NCBI RefSeq assembly: GCF_011752815.1
Contig: NZ_VWWV01000004.1
Coordinates: forward strand, 186,001 to 250,000
Direction of reading: 5' to 3'
Source of the DNA: Enterobacter sp. Cy-643
GTDB taxonomy: Bacteria > Pseudomonadota > Gammaproteobacteria > Enterobacterales > Enterobacteriaceae
DNA length: 64,000 nt
Part shown: piece after piece, positions 1-9,209 of the stretch
How positions within the stretch are numbered: the first letter of the stretch is position 1
Layout: each line of letters starts with the position of its first letter
The notes under the pieces: model-generated
What the model was told of the DNA's origin: nothing
The model's database searches: none
Seen by the model: the letters and a program-made list of their open reading frames with translations, nothing else
Made by a program: the position numbers and the translations under genes

Positions 1-2
1 CT

Positions 3-782
3 ATGTTAACTAAAGCGATGAAATCAGTAGTGGCTGGCGGGTGTTTGCTCGCGGCATTGTTCAGTTCTGCTCAGGCGCTGGCGCAGACCTACGTTGTGGG
101 ATCCGGCGGCACTTACCGTCCGTTTGAATACGAAAACAGCCAGAAACAGCTGGAAGGTTTCGATATCGACATCATCAAAGCCATCGCTAAAGCCGAAGGG
201 TTTGATATCAAGCTGGTTAACACGCCGTGGGAAGGTATTTTCGCCACGCTGAACTCCGGCGATCGCGACATCATCATTTCCGGTATCACCATCACCGACA
301 AGCGTAAAGCGATGGTCGATTTCTCCACGCCGTACTTCCCGGCAGAGCAATCCATCGTGGTGCCGACCGACTCTAAAGTCGATTCCGTTACCTCCCTGAA
401 AGGCAAAAAAGTGGGCGTGGTTAACTCCAGCACCGGCGACATTGTTGTGTCCGACGTTTTGGGTAAAAACAGCACCGACATCAAGCGCTTTGACAACACG
501 CCGCTGATGCTGCAGGAACTGACTGAAGACGGTATCGACGCCGCCGTAGGCGACGTGGGCGTGGTGAAATACTACATCAAATCCCACCCGGAAAAACCGC
601 TGAAGCTGGTGCCGGACAGCAAGTTTGAGCGCCAGTACTTCGGCATCGCGGTTGCCAAAGGCAACGCCGAGCTGAAAGGCAAAATCGACGCCGGCCTGAA
701 GAAAATCATCGCCGACGGCACCTACGCTAAAATTTACGCCACCTGGTTCGACAACAACGTTCCAACCCTCCCGGCAGAGTAA
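3..782 (+). CDS. Periplasmic substrate-binding protein of a polar amino acid ABC transporter
   Basis: Solute-binding protein family 3 that captures an amino acid in the periplasm and hands it to the permease encoded next. A hydrophobic signal peptide ends near AQALAQ (about residue 28). It is followed by the family opening VVGSGGTYRPFEYEN, the GFDIDIIKAIAK segment and the late AVGDVGVVKYYI segment. Length (259 aa) is normal for HisJ/ArtJ/GlnH-like proteins. It is the first gene of a three-gene operon. The ATG at 3 lies at the window edge, so the ribosome binding site is not visible; the ATG at 18 is an equally possible start. Substrate is unproven. Confidence 0.9.
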   Translation: MLTKAMKSVVAGGCLLAALFSSAQALAQTYVVGSGGTYRPFEYENSQKQLEGFDIDIIKAIAKAEGFDIKLVNTPWEGIFATLNSGDRDIIISGITITDKRKAMVDFSTPYFPAEQSIVVPTDSKVDSVTSLKGKKVGVVNSSTGDIVVSDVLGKNSTDIKRFDNTPLMLQELTEDGIDAAVGDVGVVKYYIKSHPEKPLKLVPDSKFERQYFGIAVAKGNAELKGKIDAGLKKIIADGTYAKIYATWFDNNVPTLPAE

Positions 783-821
783 TTATCAATCGGGGCCGCT
801 CCGGCCCCAAAAAGGACAGGT

Positions 822-1586
822 ATGACCGGATTTCGCTGGGAGATAATCTCAGAATACGCGCCGTTGTTTATGCAGGGCGCGCTGATGACCATCAAGTGCA
901 CCATTATCTGCGTGATTTTAGGCACCACTTGGGGACTATTGCTGGGGCTTGGCCGTATGGCTCACGCCGATGACGGTCCGTGGAAGCACGTGCTGCGTTA
1001 TGCCGTGCAGTGGCCGGTGCGCGTTTACGTCAGCGCGTTTCGCGGCACGCCTCTGTTCGTGCAGATCATGGTGGTTCACTTTGCGCTGGTGCCGCTGTTT
1101 ATCAACCCGCGCGACGGGATTATGATCACCAGCGGAATGATGTCCGTGGACTTTGCCCGCGACCTTCGCTCCGAATACGGCGCATTTCTCTCCTGCGTGG
1201 TGGCGATCACCCTCAACGCCGGGGCCTATGTGTCCGAGATTTTCCGCGCCGGTATTCAGTCCATCGACAAAGGGCAGATGGAAGCGTCACGCGCGCTGGG
1301 TATGGGCTGGGGCAAAACGATGCGTAAGGTTATCCTGCCGCAGGCGTTCCGCCGCATCCTGCCGCCGCTGGGCAACAACGCGATTGCCATTGTGAAAGAC
1401 TCGTCGCTGGCGTCCGCCATCGGCCTTGCCGACCTGGCCTACGCGGCGCGTACCGTTTCCGGCGCTTACGCGACTTACTGGGAACCGTACCTGACCATCT
1501 CCGTGGTGTACTGGGTGCTGACGTTCCTGCTTTCGCTGCTGGTGCAACATATGGAAAAGAGGTTTGGCAAAAGTGATTCACGTTAA
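822..1586 (+). CDS. Amino acid ABC transporter permease (HisM/GlnP type)
   Basis: Inner-membrane permease of the same importer. It shows several hydrophobic spans and the ABC permease EAA motif, visible as [20 protein letters not shown] at about residues 152-171. This is the cytoplasmic loop that contacts the ATPase. The gene begins 39 bp after the binding protein, behind a clear AAAGGACAGGT ribosome binding site, and overlaps the ATPase gene by 23 bp, which suggests translational coupling. A single permease gene implies a homodimer. The protein is somewhat longer than GlnP-type permeases because of an insertion near residues 50-115. Confidence 0.92.
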   Translation: MTGFRWEIISEYAPLFMQGALMTIKCTIICVILGTTWGLLLGLGRMAHADDGPWKHVLRYAVQWPVRVYVSAFRGTPLFVQIMVVHFALVPLFINPRDGIMITSGMMSVDFARDLRSEYGAFLSCVVAITLNAGAYVSEIFRAGIQSIDKGQMEASRALGMGWGKTMRKVILPQAFRRILPPLGNNAIAIVKDSSLASAIGLADLAYAARTVSGAYATYWEPYLTISVVYWVLTFLLSLLVQHMEKRFGKSDSR

Positions 1587-2295
1587 GGATTTACAGAAAC
1601 AGTTTGGCAAAACCCACGTGCTGCGCGGCATCTCCTGCGATATTGCACCTCAGGAAGTGGTTTGTGTGATTGGCCCTTCCGGCTCCGGCAAAAGTACGTT
1701 TTTGCGCTGCCTGAACGCGCTGGAAAAACCGGACGGCGGCGAAGTCGTGGTTAACGGTTTTGCGGTACACGACCCAAAAACTAACCTCAACACGCTGCGC
1801 GAAGGCGTGGGCATGGTGTTCCAGCGTTTTAACCTGTTCCCGCACATGACGGTGCTGGAAAACCTGACTATGGCGCCCATGTCACTGAAAGGGCTCTCCA
1901 AAGCGGAAGCGGTAAACCGTGCCGAAAAGCTGCTGCAAAAGGTGGGGCTGCTGGACAAAATCGACGCCTGGCCTTCGAGCCTCTCCGGCGGCCAACAGCA
2001 GCGCGTGGCGATTGCCCGTGCGCTGGCGATGGAGCCGTCGATTATTCTGTTCGACGAGCCGACGTCGGCGCTGGATCCTGAGCTGGTTGGCGAAGTGCTG
2101 GCGGTGATGAAACAGCTGGCGCAGGAGGGGATGACGATGATCATCGTGACCCACGAAATGGGCTTTGCCCGCGAAGTGGCGGACCGGGTGATCTTCATTG
2201 ACCAGGGCGTGATTCAGGAACAGGGCGTGCCTGCACAGATCTTTAGCGCGCCGCAAAACCCGCGAACTCAGGCCTTCCTCAGCAAAGTACTGTAA
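1564..2295 (+). CDS. Amino acid ABC transporter ATP-binding protein (GlnQ/HisP type)
   Basis: Cytoplasmic ATPase that powers the importer. Visible motifs are Walker [10 protein letters not shown] (about residues 38-46), the Q-loop region [13 protein letters not shown], signature LSGGQQQR, Walker [15 protein letters not shown] and the switch histidine in [10 protein letters not shown]. Length (243 aa) is typical. The TTG start at 1564 lies inside the permease gene; a GTG three codons later could also serve. It is the last gene of the operon and runs directly into a palindromic terminator. Confidence 0.93.
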   Translation: MAKVIHVKDLQKQFGKTHVLRGISCDIAPQEVVCVIGPSGSGKSTFLRCLNALEKPDGGEVVVNGFAVHDPKTNLNTLREGVGMVFQRFNLFPHMTVLENLTMAPMSLKGLSKAEAVNRAEKLLQKVGLLDKIDAWPSSLSGGQQQRVAIARALAMEPSIILFDEPTSALDPELVGEVLAVMKQLAQEGMTMIIVTHEMGFAREVADRVIFIDQGVIQEQGVPAQIFSAPQNPRTQAFLSKVL

Positions 2296-2296
2296 T

Positions 2297-2318
2297 AAAG
2301 GGCGCTTAAGCGCCCTTT
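2297..2318 (+). terminator. Hairpin terminator after the ABC operon, copy 1
   Basis: A perfect palindrome with core GGGCGCTTAAGCGCCC (2300-2315), flanked by AAA and TTT, starts right after the ATPase stop codon. The T tract is short. A 26-base block containing it (2292-2317) is repeated exactly at 2451-2476. Confidence 0.7.
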
Positions 2319-2375
2319 GACGTTGCTGACAAAGAGTGAAAAAGCGTGGTTTTTCCCTCTTTGTGGTTATCAGCC

Positions 2376-2406
2376 GAAAATCAACGAATTGATTTTCCTG
2401 TTTTTT
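2376..2406 (+). terminator. Intrinsic terminator
   Basis: A 9-bp stem GAAAATCAA / TTGATTTTC with a 4-base loop CGAA is followed by CTG and six Ts. It lies between the two copies of the GGGCGC hairpin. Just upstream (2328-2372) is another imperfect inverted repeat (CTGACAAAGAG...CTCTTTGTGG). Confidence 0.65.
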
Positions 2407-2458
2407 AACGAGTCGTCTGGTGTTTCTTCTATCACCAGAGTTTGTTAGCAGTAATAAA

Positions 2459-2486
2459 GGGCGCTTAAGCGCCCTTGTTTTTTTTT
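2459..2486 (+). terminator. Hairpin terminator, copy 2, with long T tract
   Basis: The same GGGCGCTTAAGCGCCC stem as copy 1 occurs here followed by TTG and nine Ts, making this the strongest rho-independent signal for the rightward operon. It abuts the stop codon of the convergent nucleoside hydrolase gene and may act in both directions. Confidence 0.8.
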
Positions 2487-3468
2487 ATGCAAACTGGCGG
2501 ATATGCCGGTCAATAAGCGCCAGCAGTTTGTGGTTATCCACGGATTGCAGCAGCTTCACCGGCTTGCCCTGCGGCGCGTCAACGTTCACCGCCAGCCGCA
2601 AATGTTCCGGGCCATAGCGCAGGGTTCTGCCGCGGCTCAGTCCGTTCAGGCTTACATCCACGTAATCCTCCGTCCAGCTCACCAGCTCCGGCTCAAGCAG
2701 CCAGGCGACGGTCAGCACGTCGTGGATCCAGCAGCCCGGCAGGTGACGGGTCTGCATGGAAAAATCCATCCACGGGCGAATGGTATCCACGAGAAAACGG
2801 CTCAGGCGGTTATCGCAGGTAGCCAGCGCATCCAAATCGCTATGGGTCATCATGGTTTGGGTCGTCACGTCCATCGGCACCAGAACGATGTTTGCGCCGC
2901 TGGTTAGCACGGCGTGTGCGGCTTCCGGATCGACGCCAAAATTAGTGTCCTTCAGGTAGCCGTCAACGTTAAACACGCCGCCCATAATCACAATCTCTTT
3001 TACCGCGCTCGCCATCCGCGGATAAAGCTGCAAAGCCAGCGCCACGTTGGTCAGCGGGCCGATGGCAATCAGCGTGATTTCACCGGGATTCGCGCAGATA
3101 AGCTCACCCATCTTATGCACCGCCAGCGGGGCCACTTCGGCCAGCATTTTTGGGGCATTAACGTCCTTCCACAGGTGGCGCAGACCCACTTTATCGACTT
3201 TGTGATCCAGGTGCTCGCGCCACGGGGCAGAAGGCTCAATCAGCGCACGTGAAGCGCCGCGGGCGACCTCAACGGGCATACCCAGGCGAGCGACTAAATC
3301 TGACGCAACGGCGTAGCCCACTTCGCTTGGGGTATTGCCGGACACGGTGGTAATCAGCTCCAGAGAAATCTCCGGCGCCGCCAGCGCCAGGGCAAGGGCC
3401 AGACCGTCGTCTACGTTAGCCCCGGCAACGCCGTTACCCGGATCGCAATCGATAATTAAACGCGTCAT
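2485..3468 (-). CDS. Nucleoside hydrolase (IunH/Rih family)
   Basis: Cleaves the N-glycosidic bond of a nucleoside to a base and ribose in the cytoplasm. The N-terminal calcium-binding Asp cluster is present as DCDPGNGVAGANVDDGLAL. It carries a small insertion compared with the common DxDPGxDD form, as in one subgroup of the family. The C-terminal CWIHDVL segment holds the usual catalytic His-Asp region, and GPLTNVALAL is also typical. Start chosen at MTRLIIDCD. The ATG lies one base after the stop of the upstream LacI gene, so the two are coupled. The exact nucleoside cannot be read from the sequence. RihA, RihB and RihC are relatives; none is a clear match. Confidence 0.88.
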   Translation of the reverse strand: MTRLIIDCDPGNGVAGANVDDGLALALALAAPEISLELITTVSGNTPSEVGYAVASDLVARLGMPVEVARGASRALIEPSAPWREHLDHKVDKVGLRHLWKDVNAPKMLAEVAPLAVHKMGELICANPGEITLIAIGPLTNVALALQLYPRMASAVKEIVIMGGVFNVDGYLKDTNFGVDPEAAHAVLTSGANIVLVPMDVTTQTMMTHSDLDALATCDNRLSRFLVDTIRPWMDFSMQTRHLPGCWIHDVLTVAWLLEPELVSWTEDYVDVSLNGLSRGRTLRYGPEHLRLAVNVDAPQGKPVKLLQSVDNHKLLALIDRHIRQFA

Positions 3469-3469
3469 G

Positions 3470-4501
3470 TTACTTATCACTTCCTGCTGTCGTGAGGGAG
3501 CGGCAGCCGCAGGACTCGCCAATCTCCAGCTCAAAATCGAATTCGTGTTTATGCGGCTGTCCGTCCCACTTTTTCAGCATTTCGATGGCCTTCTTAGCCA
3601 TCTGCGTGACGGGCTGGCGAACCGTCGTCAAAGAGGGAACGTTGAAGGCCGATTCCAGTGTGCCGTTGAAGCACACCAGGGCCAGGTCTTTCGGCGCGGA
3701 GAGCCCGTGTTCAGACAGCGCTCTCAGGCAGCCAAAGGCCTGTTGCTCATTGGTGGCAAACAGCGCCCGAGGCAATTCGCCAGCCAGCATTTTCTTTGTT
3801 GCGTCGTAGCCGCCCCGGCGGGTGTAGTCCGTTGAAAAAATCCATTCAGGGCGAACGGCAAGGCCCGCTTCTTCCAGCGCCAGCCGCCAGCCGCTGATAC
3901 GATCCTGAGTGTTCAGCATCTCCTGCGGCCCGCAAATAATGGCGATATCGCGATAGCCGTGCTCAATCAGATGGCGGGTTGCACGCCGCGCGGCATGCTG
4001 CTCATTAACCTGAATTGAGCAAACGTTCAGCTCCGGCTCAACTCTGTCCAGCATCACGCACGGCGTACCGCTGGCCTGGATAAGATCGATGTAAGGGTGC
4101 CTGTCGACGCTGGTATAAATCAGCCCGTCAACCTGACGATGTAGCAGGTTATTGATAAGCTCCAGCTCGCGGGCGCGGTCATCGCCGGAGTCGCCCAGCA
4201 AGAGCACCCGGCCATCGGCAAAAGCCTCCTGCTGGAGCGCGTGCGCCATGGACGAGATAAACGGGTTGGCAATATTGGGAACGACTAAACCATAGGTGCG
4301 CGTGGTGCCGCTGGCCAAAGCCCTGGCAATGCCGTTCGGGCGGTAGCCCGTTTTCTTGATGGCGGCGAGCACGCGCTCACGCGTGGCCTGCGCGACCGGA
4401 CGCGGGCCGTTGTTAATCACGTAGCTGACGACCGCGACGGAAGTCCCTGCTTCTTTGGCGACTTCAGCGCGGGTAACGCGGTGTACTTGAGGCTTAGTCA
4501 C
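3470..4501 (-). CDS. LacI-family transcriptional regulator
   Basis: DNA-binding repressor. The N-terminal helix-turn-helix is TRAEVAKEAGTSVAVVSYVINNGPRPV, followed by the hinge NGIARALASGTTRTYGLVVPN and a periplasmic-binding-protein-like effector domain. Length 343 aa is normal. It sits between the MFS transporter gene and the nucleoside hydrolase on the same strand, so it probably controls this uptake and degradation operon, responding to a nucleoside or the released sugar (inference). A perfect 16-bp palindrome in the promoter ahead of the transporter gene is its likely binding site. Confidence 0.9.
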   Translation of the reverse strand: MTKPQVHRVTRAEVAKEAGTSVAVVSYVINNGPRPVAQATRERVLAAIKKTGYRPNGIARALASGTTRTYGLVVPNIANPFISSMAHALQQEAFADGRVLLLGDSGDDRARELELINNLLHRQVDGLIYTSVDRHPYIDLIQASGTPCVMLDRVEPELNVCSIQVNEQHAARRATRHLIEHGYRDIAIICGPQEMLNTQDRISGWRLALEEAGLAVRPEWIFSTDYTRRGGYDATKKMLAGELPRALFATNEQQAFGCLRALSEHGLSAPKDLALVCFNGTLESAFNVPSLTTVRQPVTQMAKKAIEMLKKWDGQPHKHEFDFELEIGESCGCRSLTTAGSDK

Positions 4502-4592
4502 TGAATACCTGCTTTATTTGGCTGGCGGGCGATAAACGGAGCCACAGCATAAAGCTTTGCTCCGTAAAAATCGCCGTCAACTCTGTGACAAA

Positions 4593-5987
4593 TCAAATAG
4601 CGTCTTCCGGCAGATTGAGGTCGCGACCTCGGGTCTCCGGCGCAAAGAAGGTGGTCACCAGCCCGATGCCCGCCATCACCGCGAAGTAAAGCGCGATTGG
4701 CCACCAGTGCCCGGTCCAGGAGAGCAGCGCGGCGGCAATCAGCGGCGCCGTTCCGCCGGAAAGCATCGACCCAAGCTCTTTGGCAAACGCCATCTTGGTA
4801 TAGCGGTTCGTCACGCCGAAAAGCTCCACGCCCCAGGCGGCCTGTACGCCAAAAATGCCCAGCGAAGCCAGTCCCATGCCGACGACGATGGTTGGAATAA
4901 CGATCATCGGCTCGCGAGAGTCCAGCAGCATAAAGGCCGGGAAAGCGTAGAGAATCAGCAGCAGGCAGAACCAGCGATAAACGATACGGCGGCCAAAGCG
5001 GTCGGAGAGCCAGCCGGCAAAAGGAATAATGGCGAAGCCCAGCACCGAGGCAATCAGCACCGCCAGCGTGGGGACAGATTTATCTACCGCCAGCACTTTG
5101 GCGACGTAGCCAATGATAAAACCCTGGGCGAGATAAGAAGGGCCGTTTTCACCAATGCGTAGCCCGACCATGGTCCAGAAGGCGCGGGTCCGCTGCCAGA
5201 AGCTGCGCGGATCTTTCTGCTGCCGGGCCAGCCCCTTTTCCAGCACCTGTTTACGCTCGGCTTCCAGCAGCGCTTTTTGACGCTCAAAAACAGGCGTTTC
5301 ACGCAGATGCTGGCGAATAATCAGGGCAACAGCGGCAATCAACATGCTGCACAGGAACGGAATACGCCAGCCCCAGGCAAGCAGCGTCTCTTTATCCATC
5401 TGCAGCACCAGCAGCCAGGTCAGAGAAGCCAGCAGCGTGCCGCTGTTGGAGCCCAGCCCGATAATGGATGACACCAGGCCGCGGCGTTTTACCGGCGCAT
5501 ATTCACCCAGCATCACGGTGCCGCCGGACAGCTCTGCACCCGCACCAAGCCCCTGGGCAAAACGTAGAATAACGAGACAGGTTGGCGCCCAGACGCCAAT
5601 TTGCGCGTAGCTCGGGATCAGGCCAATCAACGTGGTGGAGCAGCCCATCAGCGCAATCGTTATGACCATCACCATTTTTCTACCGTAGCGGTCGCCAAGC
5701 CAGCCAAACAGCAGGGCGCCAATTGGCCGGGCAACAAAGCCCACTGAGTAAGCGGCAAAGCTGGAGAGCAGCGCCATGACGGGCGTGGCATCCGGGAAGA
5801 ATACATCGCCAAAGATGATCCCGGCCGCCAGGCCATAAAGCGCGAAGTCCGCGTATTCCATCGTGGTACCGAGCCAGCAGGAGAAGGTGGCGCGAATAAA
5901 ATCACGTTTACCTTCCGGCGTGGCCAGGCGTTCTTCCGCCGCGTGCTGCGCATCGCTCGGGGGAGGGGAAAAAGTGCTTGTCGTCAT
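4593..5987 (-). CDS. MFS transporter, metabolite:H+ symporter (ShiA/ProP-like) family
   Basis: Inner-membrane proton symporter with about 12 predicted spans. The MHS-family hallmark GWLGDRYGRK appears in the loop after span 2, and a related loop GWLSDRFGRR follows span 8. First gene of an operon with the LacI regulator and nucleoside hydrolase, so a nucleoside or related compound is a reasonable substrate (inference). ATG at 5987 is chosen; an in-frame GTG four codons upstream (5999) is possible. A 91-bp gap separates it from the regulator gene. Confidence 0.87.
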   Translation of the reverse strand: MTTSTFSPPPSDAQHAAEERLATPEGKRDFIRATFSCWLGTTMEYADFALYGLAAGIIFGDVFFPDATPVMALLSSFAAYSVGFVARPIGALLFGWLGDRYGRKMVMVITIALMGCSTTLIGLIPSYAQIGVWAPTCLVILRFAQGLGAGAELSGGTVMLGEYAPVKRRGLVSSIIGLGSNSGTLLASLTWLLVLQMDKETLLAWGWRIPFLCSMLIAAVALIIRQHLRETPVFERQKALLEAERKQVLEKGLARQQKDPRSFWQRTRAFWTMVGLRIGENGPSYLAQGFIIGYVAKVLAVDKSVPTLAVLIASVLGFAIIPFAGWLSDRFGRRIVYRWFCLLLILYAFPAFMLLDSREPMIVIPTIVVGMGLASLGIFGVQAAWGVELFGVTNRYTKMAFAKELGSMLSGGTAPLIAAALLSWTGHWWPIALYFAVMAGIGLVTTFFAPETRGRDLNLPEDAI

Positions 5988-6051
5988 TAGAGTTCTCACA
6001 GAGATCGAACGTTATCTGTTGGCGAAGATGCCATTTTTAATCATTTCCCGC

Positions 6052-6079
6052 AGTGTATCTACGCGCGTAGATTGATCAA
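6052..6079 (-). promoter_or_regulatory. Promoter with LacI-type operator between -35 and -10
   Basis: On the minus strand TTGATC (6079-6074) and TACACT (6057-6052) are 16 bp apart and form a plausible sigma-70 promoter for the MFS-LacI-hydrolase operon. The perfect palindrome ATCTACGCGCGTAGAT (6057-6072), with the central CG typical of LacI-family operators, fills the spacer. Binding there would block RNA polymerase. Assignment to the LacI regulator of the operon is inference. Confidence 0.65.
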
Positions 6080-6140
6080 ATAATTAAACCGGAAGTGAGA
6101 GTAAGGTAACTAAATGACAAAAATATGACGGAAGAAGTGA

Positions 6141-6170
6141 CCCTAACCCTCCCCCGGGAAGGGAGAGGGG
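6141..6170 (-). repeat. CCCTCTCCC/GGGAGAGGG intergenic repeat, copy A
   Basis: On the minus strand this reads CCCCTCTCCCTTCCCGG followed by GGGAGGGTTAGGG, matching the family seen at 6261, 27199, 39779, 49431 and 49491. It is inverted relative to copy B. Confidence 0.7.
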
Positions 6171-6260
6171 ACAGAACAGCACTCAGGCCAAAGATGCGGG
6201 TTTTCTTCCGCCCCTTATTAGGTGAGGGGCCGATCGGGAGCAAAATATGCCGGGATTTTC

Positions 6261-6299
6261 TCCCTCGCCCCTTTGGGGAGAGGGTCGGGGTAAGGGGCT
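6261..6299 (+). repeat. CCCTCTCCC/GGGAGAGGG intergenic repeat, copy B
   Basis: Reads TCCCTCGCCCCTTTGGGGAG then AGGGTCGGGGTAAGGGG. The hairpin part is followed by the GGGTxAGGG tail common to the family. It ends just before the dsdA stop codon. Confidence 0.75.
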
Positions 6300-6301
6300 A
6301 A

Positions 6302-7630
6302 TCAGCGAGCCTTCGCTAAATACTGCGCCATCTCAGCCTCTGGAACCATACCGCCCCCTGTGGCCCAGACCAGGTGCGTCGCGTTATCAAGCTGTTGGGC
6401 GCTGAAGCCCTGCAGCTCATGGTAAGACGTCGTCGCGCACACGCGCTGCGGTCCGGCCATTCCCGCCAGGGCCGACGGCTCCAGGCGAATATTTTCTTCT
6501 TCCGCCAGCCAGCCGAGCATGTCGTAAAGCGATTGATCGTCCACGGTATAGAAGCCGTCCAGCAGCCTTTGCATTGCTCTGCCGACAAAGCCGGAAGCCC
6601 GCCCCACGGCCAGACCGTCGGCGGCAGTCAGGTTATCGATGCCGATATCCTGCACGGAAACCGCATCATGCAGGCCGGTGTAAACGCCCAACAGCATGCA
6701 GGGAGAGTGGGTTGGCTCGGCAAAAATACAATGAACGTGGTCGCCGAAGGCCAGCTTCAGCCCAAACGCCACGCCACCGGGGCCGCCGCCAACGCCGCAG
6801 GGCAGATAGACGAACAAGGGATGCTGCTCATCAACGGGAATAGCCTGTCGTGAGAATTGGTCTTTCAGCCGTTGCCCGGCGACGGCGTAACCAAGGAACA
6901 GCGTGCGGGAATTTTCATCATCGATAAAGAAACAGTTGGCGTTCGCCTCAGCGGCTTTTCGCCCTTGCTCAACGGCGACGCCGTAGTCTTCGGCGTATTC
7001 AACCACCTCAACCCCGTGGCTACGCAGTTTGGCTTTTTTCCATTCGCGGGCGTCGGCGGACATATGCACCGTGACGCGGAAGCCAATTCGGGCGCTGATG
7101 ATCCCAATCGACAGACCCAGGTTGCCGGTAGAACCAACGGCGATGCTGTAGCGGCTGAAAAACTCGCGTAATTCAGGAGAAAGTAACTTGCTGTAGTCAT
7201 CTTCAGGACTCAGTAGCCCTGCCTCGGTAGCCAGTTTTTCCGCGTGAGTCAGGACTTCATAAATGCCCCCGCGAGCCTTAATTGAGCCAGAAATAGGCAG
7301 ATGGCTGTCTTTTTTCAGCCACAGTTTGCCGTAGATTTTCTGCCCATTTTCTTTTTCCAGCCGTTTTTGCATTGCCGGAATGGCGGCCAGCTCTGACTCG
7401 ATAATACCGCTGGTTGCTGCGGTTTCCGGGAAGGCTTGAGCCAGGTAAGGCGCAAAGCGATCCAGCCGGGCGTGCGCTTCTTTCACGTCCTGCTCAGTCA
7501 GGTCAACATGCGGTAAGCCCTCGGCAAGGGAGGTTGCTCCCGGGTTAAACCAGGTCGTTTCGTTCAGGGCGATAAGCTCGCTGAGCAGCGGGAATTTTTC
7601 GGTTAACGCGTGTAATTCTGTCGATTTCAT
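6302..7630 (-). CDS. dsdA: D-serine dehydratase (D-serine ammonia-lyase)
   Basis: PLP enzyme that converts D-serine to pyruvate and ammonia, detoxifying D-serine and using it as carbon and nitrogen source. The PLP lysine lies in GSIKARGG (Lys118, the position known from the E. coli enzyme). The glycine-rich phosphate loop is visible as [14 protein letters not shown], and [11 protein letters not shown]-type residues appear as [11 protein letters not shown]. Length 442 aa equals the family. It follows dsdX by 17 bp on the same strand and forms the dsdXA operon, divergent from the activator dsdC. Confidence 0.97.
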   Translation of the reverse strand: MKSTELHALTEKFPLLSELIALNETTWFNPGATSLAEGLPHVDLTEQDVKEAHARLDRFAPYLAQAFPETAATSGIIESELAAIPAMQKRLEKENGQKIYGKLWLKKDSHLPISGSIKARGGIYEVLTHAEKLATEAGLLSPEDDYSKLLSPELREFFSRYSIAVGSTGNLGLSIGIISARIGFRVTVHMSADAREWKKAKLRSHGVEVVEYAEDYGVAVEQGRKAAEANANCFFIDDENSRTLFLGYAVAGQRLKDQFSRQAIPVDEQHPLFVYLPCGVGGGPGGVAFGLKLAFGDHVHCIFAEPTHSPCMLLGVYTGLHDAVSVQDIGIDNLTAADGLAVGRASGFVGRAMQRLLDGFYTVDDQSLYDMLGWLAEEENIRLEPSALAGMAGPQRVCATTSYHELQGFSAQQLDNATHLVWATGGGMVPEAEMAQYLAKAR

Positions 7631-7647
7631 AACGAGCCTCCTGGCGC

Positions 7648-8985
7648 TCAGATGATAAAGGAAAGCAGGAATGTGCCAGCCAGTGCAACTAAAGAAGCGA
7701 TGAATGTCGCCGTGGTGTAGTACTTAAAGGTTTCATGGAGCGTGGCACCGCAATATTGCTTCACCAGCCAGAACAGCGAGTCGGTCACAATGGTGCAGCC
7801 GATGGCGCCGGAGCCGATGGCGAGCGTAACAATCTCGGGGCTGACGTTGGGATAGAGCGGCAGCAGCGGGGCAACAATAGCGGTAGCACCCATCATCGCC
7901 ACCGTGGCGGAACCGACGGCGGCGTGAAGAATAAGGGCAACCAGCCAGGCGAGCAGGATCGGGTGCAGATGCAGGCCGGAAAGACTCAGCGCGAGGCTGT
8001 CGGCCATGCCGCTGGCCTTGAGAATGGCGTTAAACGCGCCGCCGGCCCCGATGATCATCAGGATATTCGCAATGGAGCCAAAGCCGGTTTCGGTATGGCT
8101 CAGCAGCGTAGTGATACTCATGTTCTGTCGCAGGCCCAGCAGATAATAGGCCACGAAAACGGCGATAAACATGGCGGTAATCGGGTTGCCGATGAACTCC
8201 AGCGCGGTATACGCCGTGCTGCCCGGCGTCATATTCAGTTCCGCGAGCGTCTTCGCCAGCATCAGGACAATAGGCAACAGCACGGTAAACAGCGTGGCGC
8301 TCAAAGACGGGAGAGAAGCCGCGTCGCGTGTTCGCAGATCCGAAAATTCGGCGGGAACGGATTTAAACGGCAGGCGATTGCCCAGACACTTCAGGAAAAG
8401 CGGACCACCCACCAGAGACGCCAGCAGGCCAACCGCTAAGCCATACACAATCACGGTGCCTACGTCGGCGCCGAGTTTATTGGTCACGAACAGCGCCGCC
8501 GGGTGCGGCGGCACCACGCAATGAACCGCCATCAGCGCGGTACACAGCGGGATCGCCAGTTTCAGCAAAGAAATGTGGGTCTTTTTGGCGATGGAAAAGG
8601 CCAGCGGGATGAGCAGCACCACGCCAACCTCAACGAACAGCGTAATGCCGCAAATCAGGCCGACCAGCACCATAATCACGTCGGCGGAAAGCCAGCGGCA
8701 GCGCTGCAGCGCCAGGCCAATGCGCTCGGCGGCACCGGAAACTTCCATCATTTTTCCCAAAATGGTGCCCAGCCCGATGACCGCGGCTAAAAAGCCCAGC
8801 GTGCCGCCGATGCCGTTTTCCACCGCGTTAACCATCTCCAGCGGCCCCATTCCCATCATTACGCCGACGAAAAAGCTCGCCAGCAGCAGCGCGAGGAAAG
8901 GATGAAGCTTCAGTTTTACGATGGTCAACACGATTAACACGATGCTGGCAAGCAGCGTACCCACCACCCAGATTTGCGATCCCAT
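7648..8985 (-). CDS. dsdX: D-serine transporter, GntP family
   Basis: Inner-membrane permease of the gluconate (GntP) family, with many hydrophobic spans over 445 aa. Family motifs visible include [19 protein letters not shown] and [19 protein letters not shown]. Imports D-serine for the dehydratase encoded by the next gene. First gene of the leftward dsdXA operon. The start ATG at 8985 is preceded by AGGAGAAGGGCTA on the minus strand, a good ribosome binding site. Confidence 0.95.
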   Translation of the reverse strand: MGSQIWVVGTLLASIVLIVLTIVKLKLHPFLALLLASFFVGVMMGMGPLEMVNAVENGIGGTLGFLAAVIGLGTILGKMMEVSGAAERIGLALQRCRWLSADVIMVLVGLICGITLFVEVGVVLLIPLAFSIAKKTHISLLKLAIPLCTALMAVHCVVPPHPAALFVTNKLGADVGTVIVYGLAVGLLASLVGGPLFLKCLGNRLPFKSVPAEFSDLRTRDAASLPSLSATLFTVLLPIVLMLAKTLAELNMTPGSTAYTALEFIGNPITAMFIAVFVAYYLLGLRQNMSITTLLSHTETGFGSIANILMIIGAGGAFNAILKASGMADSLALSLSGLHLHPILLAWLVALILHAAVGSATVAMMGATAIVAPLLPLYPNVSPEIVTLAIGSGAIGCTIVTDSLFWLVKQYCGATLHETFKYYTTATFIASLVALAGTFLLSFII

Positions 8986-9209
8986 TAGCCCTTCTCCTGT
9001 GCATCATTTGCGGGCTATTGGATAAAAATCCATCCGGGCTGACAAACGATAAAACTGGCCTTTCGCATGAGATGGATTGAATCAAAAGAGTGATTTGTGT
9101 CGAAATAAGGCGATGAATTGTGTTTCAGATTCGGTTTTATTCAACTAAATGCTGCTGGTTAGCGGCAGATTTTTTAAACTTGGCCGCGGGAAATGAGAAA
9201 GAGGTCACG

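Larger units (their letters stand above)
5988..6301. other. Intergenic region with operon promoter and two palindromic repeats
   Basis: No gene seen. The right part of the leftward MFS operon promoter lies at 6052-6079. Two copies of the CCCTCTCCC/GGGAGAGGG repeat family lie at 6141-6170 and 6261-6299 in opposite orientations, about 90 bp apart. Confidence 0.7.

Noticed and set aside
4498-4704. 68-codon ORF between the LacI and MFS genes
   Set aside because: Overlaps the end of the MFS gene in another frame and lacks a ribosome binding site and family features.
6141-6299. CRISPR-like repeat array
   Set aside because: Only two inverted copies with one intervening stretch, belonging to a dispersed intergenic repeat family; no cas genes.
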